This document shows positions 25,522 through 32,255 of a DNA stretch of 64,000 nucleotides, in pieces; the stretch's first letter is position 1; each line of letters starts with the position of its first letter. This DNA comes from Candidatus Omnitrophota bacterium (GTDB taxonomy: Bacteria > Hinthialibacterota > Hinthialibacteria > Hinthialibacterales > Hinthialibacteraceae). The notes under the pieces were generated by a model, which worked only from the letters and a program-made list of their open reading frames with translations, searched no databases and was not told the origin of the DNA. The stretch is from assembly GCA_013177805.1 (NCBI GenBank), contig JABLXU010000016.1, positions 1-64,000 on the forward strand. Reading direction: 5' to 3'. The translations under genes were made by a program, and so were the position numbers.

Positions 25522-25554
25522 CCCTCACCCCGGCCCTCTCCCAAAGGGAGAGGG
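25522..25554. repeat. REP-like hairpin, copy 3
   Basis: CCCTCACCCCGG lead-in, then CCCTCTCCC (25534-25542), AAA loop, GGGAGAGGG (25546-25554): a perfect 9-bp stem with a 3-base loop. Plus orientation. One of the best copies of the family. Confidence 0.8.
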
Positions 25555-25708
25555 AGCGGATAAGGAAGGCAGTTGATAAGTCAGGTGGACTCAAAGCACA
25601 ATAAAATCCACCACTATGATGATCCTCAAGGGTCATACCTCCGCAGGGATTTCATGGGGGTAGCCGTAGGTTTTAACCTGCGTCAAAGCTTCACAACCCT
25701 GTATAACT

Positions 25709-25743
25709 TTGCCCTCTCCCCTGGGAGAGGGCAAGGGTGAGGG
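25709..25743. repeat. REP-like hairpin, copy 4 (inverted)
   Basis: TTGCCCTCTCCC (25709-25720), a 2-base loop, GGGAGAGGGCAA (25723-25734), a perfect 12-bp stem, then GGGTGAGGG (25735-25743). It is the same element as copy 3 in the opposite orientation, 155 bp away, so the two form a head-to-head pair. Confidence 0.8.
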
Positions 25744-25835
25744 AAGGGAGGGCGAACCTCCTGGTGAGCCGCGTCCTTAAGTAGCGCGGGTATCCCGCCC
25801 GCATCCCAAAACGAACGGATTTCATCCAAACACCC

Positions 25836-26828
25836 ATGAACCAAAATTCCTGGAAAATCCTGGTGACCACCGTGCCGTTCGGCGAGGCCGATCCCGCGCC
25901 GCTCGACTTGTTAAAAGCGGCGGGAGTTTCGTTTGATCTCAATCCCTTCGGCCGGCGGTTTCAAGAAGACGAGTTGGCGGAACGGATCGGCCCCTACCAT
26001 GGGCTCATCGCCGGGACGGAACCGATCACCCGGCGGGTGATGGAACAGGCGCCGAACCTGAAACATATTTCACGGGTGGGGATCGGCCTCGACAGCGTGG
26101 ACCTCATCGCGGCGCGGGAGTTGGGCATTCAGGTTTCGTACACCCCCGACGCGCCCGCCCCGGCGGTGGCCGAACTGGCGGTCGGGCAAATGCTCAATCT
26201 GCTCCGTCTCATTCCCCAGGCGGACCGGGGGATGCGCCGGGGGATCTGGAAGAGGCTCATGGGACGGCGGCTGTCTGAATGCGTGGTGGGCATCATCGGC
26301 CTGGGACGCATCGGCAAACGGGTGACGCGGCATCTGTCCGGCTTCGGCCCGAAAATCCTGGTCAACGACATCACGCCGGATTTGGAGTTCATTGAGAAAC
26401 ATAGTCTTATTGAGGCGGCAAAGGAACAAATATACGTGGAAGCCGATATCATCACGCTCCATGTTCCCCTGACCCGGGAAACGCGGGGGCTGATCGGGCC
26501 GCGCGAGTTGGCGATGATGAAGCCGGACGCGTTGTTGATCAACACCGCCCGAGGCGGGATTGTAGACGAAGCCGCCCTGGCCGCGGCGTTGCGCGCGGGA
26601 AAATTAGGCGGGGCGGCGATCGACGTGTTCGAACAAGAACCGTACAGCGGTGAATTAACCGGCATCGAAAATTGTCTGCTCACCTGCCACATGGGTTCCT
26701 GTTCGGTGGATTGCCGGGCGCGCATGGAGCGCGAGGCCACGGAAGAGGCCTTGCGATTTGTGCGGAATGAACCGCTGCGGGGCCTGGTTCCGGAATCCGA
26801 ATACCTCGCGCGGGGGGTGCGCTCATGA
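25836..26828 (+). CDS. D-isomer-specific 2-hydroxyacid dehydrogenase (SerA/PdxB-like)
   Basis: NAD-dependent dehydrogenase, 330 residues. The Rossmann motif VVGIIGLGRIGKRV lies near residues 148-161. The active-site signature LINTARGGIVDEAAL, the Glu in FEQEPYSGEL and the terminal catalytic His of CHMGSC follow the SerA/phosphoglycerate-dehydrogenase pattern. There is no C-terminal ACT domain. It would interconvert a 2-hydroxy acid and a 2-keto acid in the cytoplasm. In a glycan locus with two PLP aminotransferases and an AsnB-type gene, a hydroxyacid-to-keto-acid-to-amino-acid route is an attractive but unproven idea. Its stop overlaps the epimerase ATG by four bases. Confidence 0.9.
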   Translation: MNQNSWKILVTTVPFGEADPAPLDLLKAAGVSFDLNPFGRRFQEDELAERIGPYHGLIAGTEPITRRVMEQAPNLKHISRVGIGLDSVDLIAARELGIQVSYTPDAPAPAVAELAVGQMLNLLRLIPQADRGMRRGIWKRLMGRRLSECVVGIIGLGRIGKRVTRHLSGFGPKILVNDITPDLEFIEKHSLIEAAKEQIYVEADIITLHVPLTRETRGLIGPRELAMMKPDALLINTARGGIVDEAALAAALRAGKLGGAAIDVFEQEPYSGELTGIENCLLTCHMGSCSVDCRARMEREATEEALRFVRNEPLRGLVPESEYLARGVRS

Positions 26829-27730
26829 AATCGGTCGTGGTGGGCGGATCGGGATTTTTGGGCAGCCATGTGGCCGACAAGTTGTCGGACACGGGCCATG
26901 AGGTGGTGATCTACGATCTGGCTGAATCGCCTTATCTGCGTTCCGGCCAGACCATGGTGACCGGCAATATCATGGACCTGGAGCGCCTGTGCGCGGTCAT
27001 CCAGGGCGCGGATTACGTGTACCATTTCGCCGGGGTGGCGGACATCCAGCAGGCGGCCGAGGAGCCGCTGAAGACCATCGAGTACAACATCCTGGGCACC
27101 ACCTACGTGCTGGAGGCGTGCCGCCAGGCCCGGGTGAAGCGGTTCATTTTCTCCAGTTCGATTTACGTGTACAGCCACATGGGCTCGTTTTACCGCGCGT
27201 CCAAGCAGGCCTGCGAGAAGATCATCCAAAATTACCAGGAAGATTTCGGCTTGCCCTTCACGGTGCTGCGGTTTGGCTCGCTCTACGGACCCCGCGCCAA
27301 TCAGTACAACATCATCCGCGTCTATCTCGAACAGGCCATGCGGGAAAAGCGCATCTACCGCCACGGGAACGGGGATGAGCTGCGGGAGTACATCCACGTG
27401 CTCGACGCGGCCGAGGCCAGTGTCCGGATTTTGGATCCGAAATTCGAAAACCAGTTCGTCATCATCACCGGGCCGCAATCCATGCGCGTGCGCGACCTGC
27501 TGATCATGATCCGCGAGATCCTGAACAACGAGGTGGAGATCGAATTCGGCCCGCCGGAGCGGATTTATCATTACCGCGTCACGCCCTATTCGTACCGCCC
27601 CGAAAAGGCGCTCAAGCTGGTGCTGGACACCTATCACGACCTGGGCATGGGGCTGCTCGACATCGTGTACGAGGTCGGCGAACAGCTGCACAAGGAAAAT
27701 CCGCCGGACACGGCCGAACCTCCGAAGTAA
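26825..27730 (+). CDS. NAD-dependent epimerase/dehydratase (extended SDR)
   Basis: 301 residues, GalE/RmlB-type extended SDR acting on a nucleotide sugar. It has an N-terminal GGSGFLGSHV motif (residues 7-16), YHFAGVAD and SSSIYVYS for the catalytic Ser, and YRASK for the catalytic Tyr/Lys. The C-terminal substrate part contains VLRFGSLYGPRANQYN and a REYIHVLDAAEA motif. The ATG overlaps the dehydrogenase stop (ATGA), so the two are coupled. The nucleotide sugar cannot be named from sequence. Confidence 0.92.
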   Translation: MKSVVVGGSGFLGSHVADKLSDTGHEVVIYDLAESPYLRSGQTMVTGNIMDLERLCAVIQGADYVYHFAGVADIQQAAEEPLKTIEYNILGTTYVLEACRQARVKRFIFSSSIYVYSHMGSFYRASKQACEKIIQNYQEDFGLPFTVLRFGSLYGPRANQYNIIRVYLEQAMREKRIYRHGNGDELREYIHVLDAAEASVRILDPKFENQFVIITGPQSMRVRDLLIMIREILNNEVEIEFGPPERIYHYRVTPYSYRPEKALKLVLDTYHDLGMGLLDIVYEVGEQLHKENPPDTAEPPK

Positions 27731-27736
27731 GATGAA

Positions 27737-28912
27737 ATGGAAACCAAGATGGATTCTCCCAACCACCCGGTCAAACGCTATGACAAGGCCAACAGTTTCG
27801 TCGAGATCCGCGCGAAGGGCGGGGCGCGCGAGGACGCGCTCCGGCGCATTGGGGAGTTGCGGAACCGTTTGGACCTGAACCATCTCGACGCCCACCGGGC
27901 GGATATCCTGCGGCGGGCGTTCGCGGATTTGCTGGACGGGCCGCGGCCCGAGGGCGTTCCCCGTTTTGAACTCAAGCCGCACGTGATCGAGGAAATCCAG
28001 CGGACCGCGGACGAGCATCTGCCCCGCTATCTGTTTTACCGCTACCGCTACGACCTGTTTCCCCGCCTCAAGGAACTGGATGATTATCCACCCTGCGTTC
28101 AAATCGAACCCACTTCGATATGCAACTACCGCTGTGTGTTCTGTTATCAGATCGACAAGGTCTTCACCACGCGCAAGAACGGCCACATGGGCATGATGCC
28201 CTTGGACCTGTTCAAGCGGGTGGTGGATGAACTCGAAGGCCAGTGCGAGGCGGTAACCCTGGCCTCGCGGGGCGAACCGCTGCTGTGCCCGGATATCGAG
28301 GCCATGCTGGAGTACCTGCGGGGCAAGTTTCTGGGGCTCAAGATCAACACCAACGCGTGGTATCTGGATGAACGGAAAGCGCACGCCATCCTGCAATCGG
28401 GAATGAACACGCTGGTCTTCTCGGCGGACGCGGCGGAAGAGCCGTTGTACAGCCAGCTGCGGGTCAACGGCAAGTTGGAGCGGGTAGTGAACAACATCCG
28501 GCTTTTTCAGCAAATCCGCGGTAAGCACTATTCCGATTCCCAGATCATCACCCGCGTTTCGGGCGTGCGCTTCAGCGATCTACAAAATCTGGATGCCATG
28601 GAAGCGTTCTGGGGCGGACTGGTGGACCAGGTGGCCTTCGTCGATTACAACCCGTGGGAAAATTCGTATGCCCGCCCGGTCAATGACATCACCACGCCCT
28701 GCTCGGACCTCTGGCGGCGGGCGTTTGTCTGGTTCGACGGGACGGTCAATCCCTGCGATGTGGATTACCGTTCGGCATTGGCTGTGGGGAACGTCAAGGA
28801 CCATTCGCTGCGGAATCTTTGGCGGGGAGAAAAATACACCGCATTGCGCGAGGCGCATCTCCATCAACGCCGGGGATCAATATCGCCCTGCGACCGCTGC
28901 ACGCTGGTTTGA
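27737..28912 (+). CDS. Radical SAM/SPASM-domain enzyme
   Basis: 391 residues. The [4Fe-4S]-SAM motif is C129-x3-C133-x2-C136 (CNYRCVFC). An unusually long N-terminal region of about 115 residues precedes it. EAVTLASRGEPLL matches the GGE-type SAM-binding strand. The C-terminus has a SPASM-like set of cysteines (TPCSDLW, NPCDVDY and a final SPCDRC) that would bind an extra iron-sulfur cluster. Relatives in glycan loci dehydrogenate, epimerise or modify sugars and peptides by radical chemistry. The start is ATG 27737 or 27749. It lies seven bases after the epimerase. What it modifies is not known. Confidence 0.92.
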   Translation: METKMDSPNHPVKRYDKANSFVEIRAKGGAREDALRRIGELRNRLDLNHLDAHRADILRRAFADLLDGPRPEGVPRFELKPHVIEEIQRTADEHLPRYLFYRYRYDLFPRLKELDDYPPCVQIEPTSICNYRCVFCYQIDKVFTTRKNGHMGMMPLDLFKRVVDELEGQCEAVTLASRGEPLLCPDIEAMLEYLRGKFLGLKINTNAWYLDERKAHAILQSGMNTLVFSADAAEEPLYSQLRVNGKLERVVNNIRLFQQIRGKHYSDSQIITRVSGVRFSDLQNLDAMEAFWGGLVDQVAFVDYNPWENSYARPVNDITTPCSDLWRRAFVWFDGTVNPCDVDYRSALAVGNVKDHSLRNLWRGEKYTALREAHLHQRRGSISPCDRCTLV

Positions 28913-28956
28913 GATTATACGCCTAGGTTGAAGTGGAAACAACGCGATGAGGCTTT

Positions 28957-28989
28957 CCCTCACCCTAACCCTCTCCCAGAGGGAGAGGG
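28957..28989. repeat. REP-like hairpin, copy 5
   Basis: CCCTCACCCTAA lead-in, then CCCTCTCCC (28969-28977), AGA loop, GGGAGAGGG (28981-28989): a perfect 9-bp stem and 3-base loop in plus orientation. It lies in the 162-bp gap between the radical SAM gene and the HisC-like gene and could also end transcription of the preceding operon. Confidence 0.8.
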
Positions 28990-29074
28990 AATTTTGAAGT
29001 GTTTTTCTTCGATCACTCGTGGGGATGCCAATTTACTCATCCTTTCAAACATTCGTATTCAAAAGGACTTCTCC

Positions 29075-30187
29075 ATGCCGAATGAATCCATCCATCCCGT
29101 CCAGGAATCGATATTGCCCGAGCCGGCGCCCGCTTTAGCCCATGTGACCCGGGTGCGCGAGGCAGGCACGGAAACGTTGCCCTTCATCGGACTGGACCGC
29201 AACGAGCGGGTGAGTCCCTTCCCCGGTTGGTTTATGGAAAAGCTGCGGGCCGCGCTGACCAGCGAGACGCTCAACCGTTACCCGCTGCGCGACCGGCTTC
29301 ACCGGCTGCTTTCCGAATCGTTGCGCCTGCCGGAAGAGAACATTCTGCTCACGCCGGGATCCGACGGCGCGCTGAAATATCTCTTCCAGGCCTATGTGCG
29401 GCCGCTCGATCAAATCATGATGCTCGATCCCAGTTACGCCATGTATCCGGTTTACGCCCGCATGCACCAGGCCGAGGCGGTGCTCATTCCCTATGAGCCG
29501 GACCGGTCCCTGGACGGAGAGGCCACGCTGAAGCGTATCCAGCCGGGCGTGCGGCTGGTCTTGCTCGCCAATCCCAACCAGCCGGTGGGGACTTTGATGG
29601 ATGAATCCCTGCTGCGAGCCGTGCTGGAGCGGGCGAGAGAAATCCGCGCGCTGGTGGCGGCCGATGAAGCGTATTATCCCTTTTCGGGTTTCACCGCAGT
29701 TCCCTGGATCGAGGCATACCCTCATTTGCTGGTGATCCGTACTTTTTCCAAAGCGGCAGGCTTGGCGGGGCTGCGGATGGGGTACGCCGCGGGGCATCCC
29801 GAAGTACTCGGCAATTTGTTCAAGGTCCACGCGGCCAACGACATCAACAGTTTCGGCATCCTGTGCGCGAGCCTGGTGTTGGAGCATCCGGACGTGATCG
29901 AGGAGTATGTTCGGGAGGTGCGCGCGGGCGGGGAGTTATTGTCGGAGAAAGCCCGCATGTTGGGATTGGAGCCGCTGCCCTGCGCGGCGAATTTTCTGCT
30001 GATCCGGGTCACGAACCGATGTTCTCCCGAGCGCTTGATCGAACAACTGAAGCAACGTAACTATTTGGTCAAGGGACCATTTTCCGCGCCCTGCTTGCAA
30101 GGCTGTATCCGGATTACACTGGGGCCGCCGGAAATGATGGCCCGCTTCGCCGAGGTATTGGCGGAGGCCGTTACGGCGGCGGTTTGA
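29075..30187 (+). CDS. Class I/II PLP aminotransferase (HisC/CobD-like)
   Basis: About 370 residues of the histidinol-phosphate aminotransferase family (fold type I). LTPGSDGALKYLF, LANPNQPVGT (residues 165-174), VAADEAYYPF (Asp198) and TFSKAAGLAGLRMGYAAG with the PLP Lys226 are all present. Relatives act on histidinol phosphate, threonine phosphate or other phospho- and keto-acid substrates. I start it at ATG 29075 (MPNESIHPV) because AAAAGGA precedes it. The in-frame stretch from 28928 reads through the REP hairpin (PHPNPLPEGEG), so it is not real protein. There is no other his gene nearby, so the role is probably in the glycan pathway. Confidence 0.88.
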   Translation: MPNESIHPVQESILPEPAPALAHVTRVREAGTETLPFIGLDRNERVSPFPGWFMEKLRAALTSETLNRYPLRDRLHRLLSESLRLPEENILLTPGSDGALKYLFQAYVRPLDQIMMLDPSYAMYPVYARMHQAEAVLIPYEPDRSLDGEATLKRIQPGVRLVLLANPNQPVGTLMDESLLRAVLERAREIRALVAADEAYYPFSGFTAVPWIEAYPHLLVIRTFSKAAGLAGLRMGYAAGHPEVLGNLFKVHAANDINSFGILCASLVLEHPDVIEEYVREVRAGGELLSEKARMLGLEPLPCAANFLLIRVTNRCSPERLIEQLKQRNYLVKGPFSAPCLQGCIRITLGPPEMMARFAEVLAEAVTAAV

Positions 30188-30526
30188 GGTAGCACGATTC
30201 ATCTATAATGATTCGTAACCAATATTCCCAAAAAATTCGAACAAAAACATCTATTGATTCTTTACCCGGTTGTAGAGAAAATTTGCAGTTCGCCTTTTCA
30301 GGGCATCCCTCACCCTCTCCCCGAGGAAATGGGAATCGTTCAGCGTTTCCCTCTGAACCCATACCATGAACGATGCTCAGAGAAAGTACGGCATGCGAAT
30401 ATATAGTTTCTTAAAAAATATTCAGGAGATCTCATAAAGCAAAAACCGCGATACAATAAAGATTACCTTCGCGCTTCTTCGTTCGTCAAACCTGAAACGA
30501 CAGTTCCCGAAAGGTATTCTTGTTTT
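30188..30526. other. Intergenic stretch, AT-richer, with degenerate hairpin and possible -10 boxes
   Basis: No gene supported. It holds a TATAAT at 30204-30209 and a TACAAT at 30452-30457 without good -35 partners, and a degenerate member of the REP-like family at 30307-30333. The base composition is visibly more AT-rich than the flanking genes, fitting a promoter region for the methyltransferase. Confidence 0.5.
30307..30333. repeat. Degenerate REP-like element, copy 6
   Basis: CCCTCACCCTCTCCCC followed by GAGGAAATGGG. The lead-in and left arm match the family, but the right arm is decayed, so a hairpin is weak or absent. Confidence 0.5.
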
Positions 30527-31369
30527 ATGATTCCAACCTGGTCGAACCATCCGGATCTGGTGGCGTTTTATACCCAGAACCGAAACCAGCCGGACGATTT
30601 GTATGAATCGGAAAAACGCTTTCTGCCCGCCCTGGCCATCCGCTCGGCCTCAGTGTTGGATGTAGGCTGCGCGGCCGGAGGATTCGCCGCAATCTGGAGG
30701 CATTACAATCCTGTTATCGAATACACAGGTGTGGATGTTTCGCAGGTGCTGATCGAACACGCCCGCCAGCGATACCCGCACGGCTTCCGGTTTTTGCAAG
30801 GCGACATGAGCCAAGGCCTTCTCTTGTCCGCCCGCTACGCGCACACCGTGCAAGCGCTGGGTTGCCTCCATTGGGATACAGAATATGCCGCCTCCTTGCG
30901 GGAATTGTGGCGATTGACGGATCGATTCTTATTCTTTGACATCCGTTTAGTTTCCGGACTGGCCGAGGAAATCCGGGGCCAGCAGAAGATGGAACTTTCC
31001 AACGCCTGGGACGGCCGGACCACGACACCTTACCTTGTGGTGGATTGGGCGCGCTTCGTTGATTTGATCCTCAGTTTGAATCCCCGCCTGATTTTGGGCT
31101 ACGGCTATATGGGCCAGCCCGCGAAGTCGGTTATCCACGTGGACCGAAGTGTTTGCTTTGCCGCTTTCGTGCTGGAAAAGCGTCCGGCGGGGGCGGCGGG
31201 AGGCCATCCCACCGTCTGCCTTGACATGCCGTACACGTGGCCGTCCGAAGCGCAAGAGCCGGTGAGCGTGTTGCCGCCATCGTGCCTCGATGGCTTGTTG
31301 CGAGGATCAGTCGAGTTAGTGGAACCTGCCTATGAAACGCAATCCGGTTTGATGGAAAACGCGTGTTGA
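30527..31369 (+). CDS. Class I SAM-dependent methyltransferase
   Basis: 280 residues. A Rossmann SAM-binding motif SVLDVGCAAGGFAAIW lies near residues 41-56, followed by YTGVDVSQVLIEHARQ (the acidic ribose-binding strand) and FLQGDMSQGLL (motif II/III). The C-terminal third is not conserved with known families by eye. It would methylate a sugar or lipid-linked intermediate. The ATG at 30527 follows GAAAGG with a long spacing. Confidence 0.85.
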   Translation: MIPTWSNHPDLVAFYTQNRNQPDDLYESEKRFLPALAIRSASVLDVGCAAGGFAAIWRHYNPVIEYTGVDVSQVLIEHARQRYPHGFRFLQGDMSQGLLLSARYAHTVQALGCLHWDTEYAASLRELWRLTDRFLFFDIRLVSGLAEEIRGQQKMELSNAWDGRTTTPYLVVDWARFVDLILSLNPRLILGYGYMGQPAKSVIHVDRSVCFAAFVLEKRPAGAAGGHPTVCLDMPYTWPSEAQEPVSVLPPSCLDGLLRGSVELVEPAYETQSGLMENAC

Positions 31370-31466
31370 TTTTGTTTCCTGGACCGAATATAAATACCCA
31401 TGAAGCCGGCGGCCGTCCGGCGCCATCCATCATGATGAAACACCAGTAAGAGGGGGAGACGGATTC

Positions 31467-32216
31467 ATGATCCCGGCCTTGATGATCGGACGCGAAGGCA
31501 GCACAGGGTTTCCCGGCAAGAATCTCTACCCGGTTTTAGGGCGGCCGTTATGCGCATATCCCTTATTGGCCGCGAAACAAAGCCAGGGTGTTGACCGGGT
31601 GTATGTTTCTACCGATTCGCCCCGCATCAAGGAAATCGCCCGCGAACACGGGGCGGAAATCATCGAACGACCACCGGAGCTGTGCACGGCGGCCGCGCTG
31701 GGGGAAGACGCGTTCGCCCACGGTTACCGCGTGATCCGCGACCGCCTGGCGGAAGTAGGCCACACCCTGGAGATGATCGTCCTCCTCTTCGCCAACGTGG
31801 CCACGGTGACCGGCGAACTGATCGACCAGGGGATTGAGATCCTGCGGAACCATCCGGAATTCGATTCCGCCACCAGCGTATCGCGCTATAACATGTGGAG
31901 CCCGCTGCGCGCGCGGCGGCTGAAGGAAGACGGCTGTCTGCATCCCTTCGTACCTTTCGAGACGTTCGGCGATCCCGCCACCCTCAATTGCGACCGCGAT
32001 TCGCAAGGTGATGTCTATTTCGCCGATATGGGCGTTTCCGTGGTCCGGCCCCATTGCCTCGAACATTTGGAACAGGGGCTGCTTCCGCAAAAATGGATGG
32101 GGCAGAAGATCGCGCCCATTCACTCCTGGGGTGGTTGCGATGTGGATTACGAGTGGCAGATCCCCGGGGTGGAATATTGGCTCAAGAAGCATGGGATCGA
32201 ACCGGCCGGCGTTTGA
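31467..32216 (+). CDS. Acylneuraminate (NeuA-like) cytidylyltransferase
   Basis: 249 residues of the CMP-sialic acid synthetase family. The nucleotide-binding motif MIGREGSTGFPGKNLYPVLGRP is split over residues about 6-27 and aligns with the family's REGSKGLPGKN pattern. DRVYVSTDSPRIKEIAREHGA is the second signature. TLEMIVLLFANVATV and the C-terminal MGVSVVRP are further matches. It would couple CTP with a keto-acid sugar to give a CMP-sugar. With the SpsF-type enzyme at 21687 this locus has two cytidylyltransferase-like genes, which suggests two activated sugars or two steps. It begins 97 bp after the methyltransferase. Confidence 0.88.
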   Translation: MIPALMIGREGSTGFPGKNLYPVLGRPLCAYPLLAAKQSQGVDRVYVSTDSPRIKEIAREHGAEIIERPPELCTAAALGEDAFAHGYRVIRDRLAEVGHTLEMIVLLFANVATVTGELIDQGIEILRNHPEFDSATSVSRYNMWSPLRARRLKEDGCLHPFVPFETFGDPATLNCDRDSQGDVYFADMGVSVVRPHCLEHLEQGLLPQKWMGQKIAPIHSWGGCDVDYEWQIPGVEYWLKKHGIEPAGV

Positions 32217-32255
32217 CACCTACCTGATTATTTTTTCCTCTTATCTCCCATTCTG

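Larger units (their letters stand above)
25447..25835. other. Intergenic stretch with two REP-like hairpins in opposite orientation
   Basis: No supported gene. It separates the NeuB-type run from the next operon in the same direction. It contains the hairpins at 25522-25554 and 25709-25743, facing each other, each preceded by the short word CTGTATAA. A promoter for the dehydrogenase must lie here or upstream, but no clear boxes were found. Confidence 0.6.

Noticed and set aside
26129-28528. 799-codon open frame on the minus strand
   Set aside because: It lies wholly antisense to the hydroxyacid dehydrogenase, epimerase and radical SAM genes, which have clear motifs. High-GC codon use leaves the opposite frame open. 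Its product is rich in His, Arg and Asp with no domain.
28928-29074. N-terminal extension of the HisC-like aminotransferase
   Set aside because: It reads through the REP-like hairpin (PHPNPLPEGEG) and lacks family similarity; ATG 29075 with AAAAGGA is the better start.
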